A DNA stretch of 64,000 nucleotides from Hygrophila difformis (Eukaryota; Streptophyta; Magnoliopsida; Lamiales; Acanthaceae): positions 19,757,468 through 19,821,467 of the forward strand of contig JAOANR010000001.1 of NCBI GenBank assembly GCA_030278955.1. Reading direction: 5' to 3'. Below are positions 36,772 through 47,112 of this stretch, one piece after another; position 1 is the stretch's first letter; each line of letters opens with the position of its first letter. A program made the position numbers and the translations under genes. The notes beneath the pieces were generated by a model. The model was not told the DNA's origin, searched no databases, and saw only the letters and a program-made list of their open reading frames with translations.

Positions 36772-37126
36772 GGAAAAAAAACTCATTTCGTCCCATAAGT
36801 TTAAAAAATTTCCCAAACAGTCCCACAAATATCGAATTAGACGAATCCGTCCCATAACTACCCTAATCTTAGCCGAACCCGTCCATAAACCGATTTTTTT
36901 GCTAATCATTGCCGAATCCGTCCCATAACTTCCCTAATCTTAGCCGAACCCATCCCTCCATTAGGGAAGTTATGGGACGGGTTCGGCAATGATTAGCAAA
37001 AAAACCGGTTTATGGACGGGTTTGGCTAAGATTAGGGTAGTTATGGGACGGATTCGTCTAATTCGATATTTATGGGACTGTTTTGGAAATTAAAAAAACT
37101 TATGGGACTAAATGGGTTTTTTTTCC
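36772..37126. mobile_element. Fold-back Mutator-like MITE
   Basis: Two arms of about 175 bp form an almost perfect inverted repeat with essentially no loop, so single-stranded DNA would fold into one long hairpin. TIR start GGAAAAAAAACTCATTT; 10-bp duplication TACAGATCAC at 36762-36771 and 37127-37136. TSD length and GGAAAA termini fit Mutator-like elements. No coding capacity. Confidence 0.85.
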
Positions 37127-37230
37127 TACAGATCACAGATTATTACAGGAGAAACAAATAAGATAAGACATAATAAGAGTTTTAGGTGGATATATAGTCT
37201 TGAAATTGGGATTTGGGAGGCATCCAATGA

Positions 37231-37304
<74 letters not shown>
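37231..37304. repeat. (ATT)n microsatellite
   Basis: About 24 ATT units. The poly-isoleucine frames across it on both strands are artefacts. Confidence 0.95.
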
Positions 37305-37305
<1 letters not shown>

Positions 37306-37390
37306 ATCATTGACTCCATCGTCCTTACTATGAAGTATATATATCAACTTGGCCCCTTGCTCCATATACTTTTCTTTTCTAAGTCGTAGG

Positions 37391-38104
37391 TAGGGGTGTA
37401 AATGAGACTGATAGGCTCGTAAAATATTCGGGCTCGACTCGATGAAAACTCGACCAAAGCTCGACTCGAAAAGGCTCGACTCGAATTCGAGATTGGCTCG
37501 GAAGGTTAATGAGCCCAAGCCGAGCTAACCAATACTCGGCTCGAAAGCTCGATAATAGGCTCGAATACATATATATACATATCAATTATACATAGTATAT
37601 CTATAATCTATTTATTACTCCTATAAATTTTCTTTTCTATTTTTTCTTTTTTATGGTTAGTAGTAGGAACTAGGAATAGTTTAATATATTAAATCTATTA
37701 AACTTCAATCCTTCAAGTTTTAAAGCTCATTATTTAATAATTTGACAATTATTCCTAATTTTATATCGAGCTTTGTTTGGGAATGGAAATCTGGTCCAGT
37801 GGTAATGTACCCTTTATCAATCTTTTTAACTTGTGTGATTTGAGCCTCTACACACATTTATTAGCATATGAGTGTCAATTTTAAAAAAAACAAAAAAAAA
37901 CAAAAAAAAAAGAAAAAACTCGAGCTTTATTCGAGCCTCGAGCCGAGCTCGAATTCGGCTTTTTTATGTCGAGCTCGAGCCGAGCTCAAGTTTTTAAAGC
38001 TCGTCGAGCTTCGAGCTCGAGCCGAGCCGAATTTTTACTTGATCGAGCCGAGCCGAGCCGAGCCGAGCCAGGCTCGAGCTCGGCTCGGCTCGTTTACACC
38101 CCTA
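37391..38104. mobile_element. hAT element with GAGCTCG/CCGAGC words
   Basis: TIR TAGGGGTGTAAA / TTTACACCCCTA, 714 bp, flanked by an exact 8-bp TSD GTCGTAGG (37383-37390, 38105-38112). Both ends are packed with CTCGAGCCGAGC-like palindromic words. The centre holds a SINE (37780-37915). Non-autonomous. Confidence 0.9.
37780..37915 (+). mobile_element. tRNA-derived SINE nested in a hAT element
   Basis: Contains GGTCCAGTGGTAATGT (A-box like) and GCATATGAGTGTCA before an A-rich tail; matches the 3' end of the SINE at 52839-52928. Confidence 0.6.
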
Positions 38105-38239
38105 GTCGTAGGTATTATGTCCCCGCGGCTTTTCAACTTGTCCCTTGTAATAATTAACTATGTACTATGTACAGTATTAAATTCAATTTCTTGACACGTA
38201 GGGCATGCCTGTAGCTAGGTATTAAGTAATTGTTCAATA

Positions 38240-38499
38240 CTACCTCCGTTCTCATATAAGTGAACCATTTGCATAGTAATAACTATTCATTGTGTAACTT
38301 TGATTAATTTTTTAGACATAGTTATATAAGAAAAAACATAGTCATGTGAGATCTTGTTAGATTCGTCTAATCAAGTAGTTTTAGAATAACAAATTTTTAT
38401 AATTTTTACTTATATACAATTTGAGTTATAAATATTTAAAAATGTGTCTTGGACTGCGTGAAATGCAGGTATGGTGCATTTATATGAGAACGGAGGAAG
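38240..38499. mobile_element. Stowaway MITE (family B)
   Basis: CTACCTCCGTTCTCATAT / ATATGAGAACGGAGGAAG with TA flanks. Confidence 0.88.
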
Positions 38500-38501
38500 T
38501 A

Positions 38502-39144
38502 TATAGATAGATATAGATGCCATAAAAGATTGCAACCGCAATTAACGATTCACATGGATGATCCTTGTTTTGCATGCTTACGTGTTATGGGGCCAAATGC
38601 ATTTTCAAACACTTTTATTTGTTTATTTTTTTTTTTTTTTAATTTTGCCAGATTAGATAATACTATTATACTACTAGAAAATTCCAAATTTCGTGGTTAA
38701 AATTTTGGTAGTTAAGGAATCTTGGTCGTGAATTGTTATTAAATTTTTTATTGACTGAAATTTAGGGTTTTATGTAAATATTTTTCGCACGCTAGCTAAG
38801 ATAGAAAATTCTTTGTACCTTTAGTTCCATATTATACTATGAATTTGCCTACGTGCAATATGAAATGGCGCTAATTGTGATTATATGTAAATTTTGATTT
38901 GTTAGTTCTGTTGAATATCAACCACAATAGTGATTGATACATTAGGCTATGAATTTGACTGATCTGTATCGAGTTTTGTCATCAAAATGATTTCATTCAT
39001 CTCCCAATGGTTGCAGAATTAACATTGAACAATATGAGTCCTCCCTACCAAATTCAGTGTCAATGATCATTATTATACTAACTAAGCAACGAATGGTTGA
39101 TTATTTACTAATTGACTCATGATTTGAAAAACTCTCAAAATTAT
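38502..39144. other. AT-rich gene-free sequence
   Basis: No supported feature; a T-rich tract near 38615-38640 only. Confidence 0.5.
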
Positions 39145-39146
39145 TA

Positions 39147-39417
39147 CTCCCTCCATCTCATATTTATCTTCTTCGACACTGTAGATACGGAGTTTAAGAA
39201 AGTTGTATTTTATTATTTTCATGTGTACTTTTTGAGGGGTAAATTTGTCTCTTTTTGTCTTGTAGTGCAATTATTATAAAATTAAGAATTGATTTTTCTG
39301 TAAATATATGGACATGTAGGGACATTTTAGTAAAAAAAATTCCCTTTTTGGGGTATGAAGATAAATGTGGGACGTCCAAAAACGGAAAGTAAGAAGATAA
39401 ATATAGGACGGAGGGAG
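39147..39417. mobile_element. Stowaway MITE (family D)
   Basis: CTCCCTCCATCTCATATTTA / TATAGGACGGAGGGAG with TA flanks; internal sequence differs from families A-C. Confidence 0.88.
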
Positions 39418-39642
39418 TATGCCTTAATTTAATTTGTAATCTTTAATTTTTGGTTACTATTGTGAAATAGTCGCAATATACTTTATCTTTTGGATTCGTC
39501 ATCAAAAGAAACATGCATGTAACAATTTAAATGCTTAATTAATCAGTTTATACTAACAACACTGATTGATTAATTAGTACATATATTTTCCTTGTCGCAA
39601 CTACATGACTAACTATATAAGATATAATAACCATCATTATTA

Positions 39643-40150
39643 CTCCCTCCGTTCTTTTTTAGTTGTCTTTTTACTCAATACTCCCTCCGTTTTTAAATAA
39701 TAGCTACATTGGTGAGTTTGACACTATTCACACAATCACTTTGACTTGAAGTTTTGTCATAGATATACAAGTTAAAATATAGTCAATTAAGATCTTGTTA
39801 GATTCGTCTTGTCTTGTAGTTTTTAAATATCGAACTTTTAGAATTTTTACTTGTACCGAATTTGAGTTATTAACGATTTAAAATGTGCATTGGACTGCGT
39901 GCTTGGTTGGTCAGTAGCTATCTTTAAAAAACGGAGGAAGTATTACATTAACCAAGAAACACAATTATTATTTCATAATCTTCCATTTTTACCCCTCTCA
40001 CTTATCAAGGAATGTACTTCAGGAGAGAGAATGAGCATCATTTGGCAAATAAAGGGGTAATATTGGAAAATTTTTAAAGAAATACCAAAAATGACAACTA
40101 TTTTAAAATATTTTTTATTTCTGAAAAGACAACTAAAAAGAACGGATGGA
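39643..40150. mobile_element. Stowaway MITE (family E) split by another Stowaway
   Basis: CTCCCTCCGTTCTTTTTTAG at the left; AAAAAGAACGGATGGA at the right, no TA at the right end. The sequence resumes at 39943 after the inner element. Same family as 44671-44935 (AGTTGTCTTTTT..AAAGACAACT). Confidence 0.82.
39681..39940. mobile_element. Stowaway MITE (family B), nested
   Basis: CTCCCTCCGTTTTTAAATAA / TTAAAAAACGGAGGAAG with TA flanks; inserted in the TA of the family E copy, so younger than it. Confidence 0.9.
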
Positions 40151-40218
40151 TCAATCAACTAAAAAAGTACAGTATTCATTATAAAATCTCCTAATACTGT
40201 AAAATTAGAAATGGGAAA

Positions 40219-40619
40219 TGATTGAAACATTTATCCGGTTAGCACGACATAAACTGTCCACTAGCACCATCGGTTAAGCATTATGGAAAGTAAATATCAC
40301 GTTACCCAAATTAATAGTATCTTATAATTGAAAATGATTAAACACTTATTCGGTTAGCACAACGTGAATTGTCCACTAACATCATTGGTTAAGCATTATG
40401 GAAAGTAAATATCACGTTACCAAAATTAACAGTGTATTATAATTGGAAATTATTGAAACACTTATCCAGTTAGCACGACGTGAACTGTCCCCTAGCAATA
40501 TCGGTTAAGCATTATAGAAGGTAAATATCACATTACCCAAATTAACAGTGTCTTATAATTAGAAATGATTGCAACAATTATCCGGTTAGCACAATATGAA
40601 CTGTCCACTAACATCATCT
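40219..40619. repeat. 116-bp tandem repeat, about 3.5 copies
   Basis: Units begin near 40219, 40335, 40450 and 40566, each with CGGTTAGCACGAC, ATCGGTTAAGCATTAT and AAATATCACGTTACC. The last copy is cut at about 40619. Units differ by several percent. Not coding. Confidence 0.9.
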
Positions 40620-41251
40620 GTACCTACAGAATTTTGGCCGTTCTGCATGCTAACCTATCCCTATATGTAGTACTATTACAGTTAAACATAGAAAATTTTG
40701 TTTGGTGAGTAACAGTTCTTAAAACCAGTAATAATGAAGCTCCCTAATGAGAAGAATAATGAGAATGAAAGGTAGCATATTTTCCTATTGGAGACGACTT
40801 TTTTGGTGGCTAACAAACGGCAATCTGGCATTCGAAACAGATCGGGGTTCAACAGTGTTGAATGTATGTCACAGTGTAATTGGTGGGAATATATTTTCAT
40901 TTTTATAACTATGAGACAAGCTCCTTTTTTTGACAATATATGAATTTGAATACTTGACTAATCTGAAAATCTACCAAACGGCGAAAAAGGGGAGATAATC
41001 TAATGAAGAATGTCATCCAAGTCAACGGGTTCAGATCCATTTCTTCCTTCACCTTTTATATATATGTATATGTATTTTTAATGAAGTAGAGTATTTTTAA
41101 AGAAACAAGAAGATGAAGAAATTAAAGAACATTCCCCTATAATACAAATGAAAGGATTGTCTCTGTCTGGCGTCGTTTAATTATTACACAAGAAATCAAT
41201 GTGAAAATTGTATTAATTCCCTTTGGCGTCAGTCACATCTACTACGTACTA

Positions 41252-41720
41252 AGGCCATTTGGATGAGCTTTTGAAAAAAAACATAAGCTAAAAGTAAAAA
41301 CAGAAGTGAAAATCAAAAGCATAAGCACGTAACTTTTGTGTTTGGATGGAATTTTTGAAAAACAGCTTTTTTTTTAAAAAAATGTGTTTGGATGTGTAAA
41401 GATCAAAAGTGCATTTGGAATTTTATAATTATCAAAAAATACATGCTACTTAATTATATGATAATAGTATATATTTATAGTGTAATTTAAATTAAATATA
41501 TTAGTGAAGCCATTTAAGATTTTGCATACATTTTTAGGTGCTTTTGGGAGAAGTACGTACGCTCTGGACTGCTTCTCCCAAAAGCACTTTTTTGGCTTTT
41601 CGAATTATTTTGGTTTTTGTTTTTTTTATTTCAAAAGCCCAAAACACGCATATTTTTTATAGTCCTTTTGGCAAAAGCAAAAATTAAAAGGACTCCTCCA
41701 AAAGTCCATCCAAACGGGGC
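41252..41720. mobile_element. TIR element related to 29481-30193
   Basis: Ends GGCCATTTGGATGAGCTTTT and inverse GCCCCGTTTGGATGGACTTT, with AAAAGCAAAA/AAAGCTCA words and CTGCTTCTCCCAAAAGCAC shared with the first copy. TSD unclear. Confidence 0.55.
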
Positions 41721-42059
41721 ATAAGAGGAGAAGCAAATTTTGATCATTAGGAATTTAAGATATTCGAGGTGGGCAAGCAGCCAAGCACATAGTATATCAT
41801 TATATCCATTCTACAAAATTGTTAAGAGTTTATTATTTTAAAGCACAAAACGCTACTAGTTATAATGATTGGTGTTGAGGGTGTCCGATGATTACATTAA
41901 ACGAAATACATATTCATTCTATAGTGGTTATTTTTCTTTTCTTTTTATTTTATATTTTATATTTTATATTTTATTTTTTTGGCTTAAGGCCCCATAAATC
42001 AAATACTACATTTAAGAGGACCATAATCGTAAGATAAATTTACTTAGCATAAGTTGACC

Positions 42060-43206
42060 TAGGGGTGGGCAAAAAATCCGAACCGAACCGTTGAACCGCT
42101 GATCCGAATCGAAACTGAACCGAATTTTCGGTTAACCGGGGTGTTCGGTTCGGTTACAAATACTTCAATACAGGTATTTGTTCGGTTCGGTTCGGTTTCG
42201 ATTTTTACAAAATTTTACCCCCGGTTAACCGAACCGAACCGTATATTATTATAAATTTTAATTTTTATATATTATTATATTTATTTATGAGCAGGTCTGC
42301 GCACTCTTTTCCCTGTTCCGACCTTTTGAATCATACTTCTATTATATTATTATTATTTGTTCCCATTCCACCTTTTGGAGAGCAGGTATGCGCTCTCTCT
42401 TTTCTGTCCTCCTTTTGTTCGCTCTCTCTCCCATTCTCTTTTTCCCCTCATGGCAGCTCCGATGGGTGGTGTAAGCAGGCGAGACGGAACGGCAGGCGGC
42501 GATCTGCAGCGTCTTTCTTGTCAACCCCTTCCGCGTCCGCTCTTCTTCTTCCTCTCTTTTCTCTTTCTTTTCTGTTTTGGTCTTGTTTTTGTTTTGTTTG
42601 GTGGGTTGAGGATGAAGGAATGGGTAAGAAGGGCAACAGAGGTGGAGTGGTGACCGCAGGTCGGAGGATGGTTTCGAGAGGGAGGTCCGAAGAGGTGGAG
42701 GCGCAATGGGATGGAGAAGGTGGTGGTGGTTGTTGATGGCGGCAGTGGGGGGTGAGGGACGAAGGCGAGATGGAGGATTTGGGTGGTGGGAGTGGTGCTA
42801 CGGTGTTGGCGAGATGGCGAAGGTGGCGTCGCCGGCGGCGGTGGCGACGCCGGTGAGGCGGCGGCAGCGGACAGAATTAGGTTTAGGGTTAGGGTTGTGT
42901 TCTCTTGGGCTTTAGGGTTGGGCTATCTGGTTTTTGGGCTGAGTTTTTGGTTTGGGCTTAGGTAATTTTTTATTTTGCTTATTGGATAATAGATAAATAT
43001 TACTAAAATGAAAGTACCTGAAAAGTAGAATTTTTCGGTTCGGTTCGAGTAATCCGCAAATAGTAGGATTTTTCTCGGTTAACCGAAATTTCGGTTAACC
43101 GATTTTTTCGGTTCAGTTTCGGTTCGCAACATCAAATATTTACTCGGTTCGGTTCGGTTAGCAAATACCTGAAAAAACTCGATTATCCGAACCGTGCCCA
43201 CCCCTA
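42060..43206. mobile_element. hAT element with CGAACCG/GGTTAACCG words and a gene-like insert
   Basis: TIR TAGGGGTGGGCA / TGCCCACCCCTA, flanked by an exact 8-bp TSD AGTTGACC (42052-42059, 43207-43214). Subterminal ~180 bp on each side are CGAACCGAACCG and CGGTTAACCG words. The centre differs in composition (see 42290-42965). No transposase. Confidence 0.92.
42290..42965 (-). other. GC-rich, gene-like fragment captured in the hAT element
   Basis: GC-rich against AT-rich surroundings. On the minus strand, from 42965: repeated AACCCTAA (telo-box-like) words at about 42880-42920, then a run rich in GCC/ACC codons (GCCGCCGCCTCACCGG) without a long ORF. This looks like the promoter/5' UTR and first exon of a host gene. 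No known protein recognised; plus-strand ORFs (42287-42736) may be chance. Confidence 0.5.
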
Positions 43207-43459
43207 AGTTGACCTTGTAAATCCGATTCACTATGGGAGCTAGGTGCCATGCGTGTATATGATCATGATGATAGTAATGGGTTGAGAAAATATCAAATTA
43301 CTTCATGTTTATTAATACGAATTTCTATTTACTACTACTATTTAACTATGCTTTGGGTTTGGTTTTGGTTGTAGCAGAAAGATTAAAAGAAAAGAAAGAA
43401 GAAAAATGTGCTTTGGTTTTTGGCTGATGTCATGTTACCTTTTGAACTATGGTTGTAAC

Positions 43460-43965
43460 TAGAGCTGTAAATGAGCCGAACTGACCCGAGCTTTGGATGT
43501 TTGAGCTCGGCTCGTGTTCGTTCGTTAAGGAAGTAGAGCTGAAAATCGTGTTCGAGCTCAGCTCGTAAAAAAGTTCGTGAGCTCGAGCTCGAGTTCGGCT
43601 CGGCTCGTTTAGTTCAAAAGAGCCAACTCACTCTTTTGTTCAGCTCCGCTCATTTGAGGTCACTCGCTCACTTAAAAATTTACCAAAAAATTAGGAATCA
43701 TTCATTCAATCAAGGGTTAGATGTTTTTTCAAACAATGTTGAAATTGTCAAACGAACATATAAAATTACAAGATTACCCCGTTAACGAACATAAACGAAT
43801 ACTTTCGAACTGTTCGTGAACAAAGCTCGTGTTCATTCGTTAAGCAAACGAGCTCGTGTTCGTGTTCGAGCTTGGCTCGTTAAGCTTTACAAACGAACAG
43901 TTAACGAACGAACACGAATCAAATCGAGCTTTGTTCGCGAACTGTTTATTTGTATTACAGATCTA
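43460..43965. mobile_element. hAT element with GTTAACGAACGAACACGA words
   Basis: TIR TAGAGCTGTAAAT and inverse TAGATCTGTAAT; flanks GTTGTAAC (43452-43459) and GTTGTAAT (43966-43973), a TSD with one change. Both ends are full of TTCGTTAACGAAC and GCTCGTGTTCG words. Confidence 0.82.
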
Positions 43966-44153
43966 GTTGTAATAGCTTAAATTATTTCAGTTATGGTATT
44001 ATTTTTCAAGATTTTAATAATTGTGTGGTTATTTATTCCTCCCATGCATGTTAAATTAATTATAGAAAATTAGAGGAAGATATTGAGTGTAGATGTATGT
44101 AAAGGGCATTTTCCACATCAACTTCCTTTTTCCATCCGTTTCATTTAGTTGTT

Positions 44154-44303
44154 CACTACAAAAATATGCGGAAATGTGACGAAAGGATTTCGATCGTCTG
44201 ACGCACTAGCAGACGAAATCCTTCAGGCGATGAAATTTTAGGCTACTACTTCAATAAAATTTCGTCGCTCAATTCGCCGCCTTCGCGTGAATTTCTTGTA
44301 GTG
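44154..44303. mobile_element. CACTA MITE
   Basis: Starts CACTACAAAAA, ends TTTCTTGTAGTG, 150 bp, with 3-bp TSD GTT on each side. A small internal inverted repeat ACGAAATCCTTC-type (GGATTTCG..CGAAATCC) is present. Confidence 0.85.
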
Positions 44304-44306
44304 GTT

Positions 44307-44668
44307 CTCTTCCTACCAATTTTCATTTAACCCACTATCTCTAGGGGCTGAAATGTGGAATTAAAGATATATAGAATGTGATGTATTTTAGTTATTTTGT
44401 AATGTATTTAATTTTTTTAATGTATTTTTTATTTTGGTTTTTATGATATTAAGTAAGATCATTACTAGAAAAAAATGATTTAGTAACGAAGAATCTGAAA
44501 GCTAAACTCTTGGATTTAAGAAAACTAGGTGTAGAGTTGGTTTGTAGGAGTTATATAGCTTTTGATAGAAGCTGAAACTTTTAATTTTGTATAAAGTGTT
44601 TATTAGAAGTAGTTGTAGCTTTTGAAAGATTTAAAAAAGGTAATTAAATTAGAAAAATTCCTAAAAGC
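44307..44668. other. AT-rich gene-free sequence
   Basis: No supported feature. Confidence 0.5.
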
Positions 44669-44670
44669 TA

Positions 44671-44935
44671 CTCCATTCGTTTTCATTTTAGTTGTCTTTT
44701 TAGAAATCAAAAAGCATTTCAAAATAGTTGTCATTTTACTTATTTATATTATACTTTTTCAATATTACCCTTGTTTTTCATAAGTATTACTCTTAGAATA
44801 CTATGCAATCTCTCTCCACTTTAATTTTAAATTTTTATAGATAGGGGCAAAAATGAAAAATAGGGGACTAATCATTACATTTAATTGGTATGTGTAATAT
44901 GGTCTAAAACGACAACTATAAATGAACGGAGGGAG
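44671..44935. mobile_element. Stowaway MITE (family E)
   Basis: CTCCATTCGTTTTCATTT / AAATGAACGGAGGGAG with TA flanks; same family as the split copy at 39643-40150. Confidence 0.85.
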
Positions 44936-44937
44936 TA

Positions 44938-46181
44938 CTAACAAGAACTTTTGTTTGTAGAGCTTATATTAAGCCCCAACTTCTTAAAGGTTCGCTGTAG
45001 AATGGTGCTTTTATTTGGGTAGAGTTTCTTTTAGAAGTTAAAGTCCCAAGAAACTCCCAAAACAACAAACCTAGCTACGAATTTGTCAGTTACCAAAATT
45101 TAGATAACAAATTTGATTGTCTACCAATGGAGTGACACCACATAAACTTTAATCGTGCAATCTATTTAAATGGATAATTAGGAAAGGCCGTCCCACAGAA
45201 ATTGGTCCATCATTTCTCTGTTAATAGAGGGCTTCCCTTCACAAATTAGGAGACAAAATTCATACAGGCTCACATAAGTAGTAGTGGAGAAATGCTGCAC
45301 AAATTCGAAGAAAGCTGAAGGGAAGTATCAAATACACTTCAAAGTCTTCAAATTGGAGTAATTAAAAGAGTTTTAGGAGTCGAACCCACACATAGTTTGA
45401 TTTTCTTTCAATCTTTAATATTTCTAGGCATTCTATGGTGAAGTAATAAAATAACTTGCAATTTCTTGTCTACCTATTTTCTATTCTACATTTAAATATA
45501 CGGATTATCACAAAACAATTCTTATATACCTCATTTTACATGCAGCTTATGCACCTAAATCGAAACTATAAAAAATAGCATTCCAATTTTTAATGTAAAA
45601 GTCCATTTATCCAATAACTTATGGCCAAACCAATTTTAAGATGCATATAAAAATACGATGTTATTTTTGTGAAAGAGGTAACTCCTTCGGTTTATCCAAT
45701 AACTTATGGCCAAACCAATGTAAAAGTCCATTTATCCAACAACTGAATTGATATTTTAAACAATGAAAAGGCTTGCCAAAGTCATATTATCGACAAATAA
45801 TGGCCCAACTCGACATTTCCAAATGCAAAATTAAAACTAATAAAACATATTACGCATTTAAATTCTAACAACAACCAAGGTTAAACAAGTCACATTAAAG
45901 CTTTTAAAATAGAGTGCGATTTAGGTGCTAAATCTACATATGCAGAGTGCCACGTAATTAGAAATTAATCTTGTTTTGATCTTAACTTTTTTTGAACTTA
46001 TTTATTTCTATCCAATTCCCTTTGGAATTTGTGTGTCATGGGCTCCCACCACCCCAGGCCTTGAATGGTTCATCCAAAAAAAGAACTATACAATCTTCTG
46101 TGCTTTTTTATTTATCACTAGCTAATTTGATTATTTCCTCTGTTTTTATTTTTGTTAAATGAAGAAAGAAAGGAGTGGTGG
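44938..46181. other. Gene-free sequence with a local duplication and SINE tail
   Basis: Around 45595-45640 and 45690-45740 the words CCATTTATCCAA and AACTTATGGCCAAACCAAT are repeated, a small rearranged duplication. The 3' part of a SINE lies at 45985-46085. No coding sequence seen. Confidence 0.5.
45985..46085 (+). mobile_element. SINE 3' fragment
   Basis: TTTGTGTGTCATGGGCTCCC, CAGGCCTTGAATGG and an A-rich tail match the 3' half of the SINEs at 31056-31219 and 63487-63650. Confidence 0.6.
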
Positions 46182-46186
46182 GTATA

Positions 46187-47053
46187 TGTTATTGCCATAA
46201 CATTACTCTCTGTGCAGATGATGTAGTTCTATGGTTGTTGAAACTACGATAGAACTACGAACGGAACTACGCGAGCAGTTACTGGCAGTTACTGACAGAC
46301 ATGTGCGACAGTTATCTGCTCTGTGCGCGTTTTAACTGACCCAGACGGATCTAATTCGTTTCTCTGAGTATATATACCTCTGTTAGATCCTCTGTAATTA
46401 AGAGTTCCAATTATTGAGTTGTATTTTACACACATTACACATTTTTACACACACTTGAGTCGGTTATTCTCTCCAAGACTTGATTGTTCTATTCTTTGAG
46501 AGAGTTTAGAAAATTCCTTGTGTTCTTTCAGCAAATTGAAGATCATTCCATACTCACAAGGTCTGCACTACATTGATTCAACAAGATTTATTTGTTGAGA
46601 AAATCTTTCTTCGACACCCGATTGAAGAGGCTTTGCGGAAGCGCTCGATGTTTGAAGGAGATGAATTCAGGAGGACTTCTATGCCGAGATGCCATGGTTC
46701 TTGAAGCCTGAACAACCGGAGAATTCAAATTGGACAGGATCGTCCGGAGACTGAGCTGTGGAGGAATCACAACTGCAGTCTGTCTGCAAACAGGGAAGTG
46801 TTGCATTAGAGTTTGAATTGGTTGTTTTTGAGTCTTTTAAGTCTAGGTCTTTCTTGATTATTAGTATAAGTCGCCTGGATTGGAATCCCCCAGACGTAGA
46901 TCCGTTGGATCGAACTGGGTCACCAAATCTCTTGTTCTTGTTTTACGATTTCCGCTGAACACTCTGTGCACACACCGCTCGTTATAACGTAGTTCTGACT
47001 ACCGCTCGACAACACTTTTAATTTCAAGATTTCAGTATTATCTGGGACCGTCA
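46187..47053 (+). repeat. 5' LTR of the gag-only element
   Basis: TGTTATTGCC..ACCGTCA, 867 bp. A TATA box (GTATATATACC, 46368-46378) lies about 180 bp in. ORFs inside (46588-46806, 46758-46958) recur exactly in the other LTR and have no domain; treated as non-coding. Confidence 0.95.
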
Positions 47054-47055
47054 AT

Positions 47056-47068
47056 TGGTATCAGAGCC
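47056..47068 (+). other. Primer-binding site for tRNA-iMet
   Basis: TGGTATCAGAGCC two bases after the 5' LTR. Confidence 0.93.
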
Positions 47069-47112
47069 TGCTCTCTGACGTACTAGAGGCGATCTGAAGA
47101 AATCTTGGTACG

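Noticed and set aside
37112..37518. ORFs with long poly-isoleucine
   Set aside because: They are translations of the (ATT)n microsatellite at 37231-37304 on both strands.
38660..38710. CACTA-like tip CTACTAGAAAATTCC
   Set aside because: No matching inverted end or 3-bp duplication found nearby.
42880..42925. Interstitial telomere repeat
   Set aside because: Only a few imperfect TTTAGGG-like units; more like telo-box promoter words.
46588..46958. Paired ORFs repeated at 49233-49603
   Set aside because: They recur only because both LTRs of the gag-only element are the same; no protein features.
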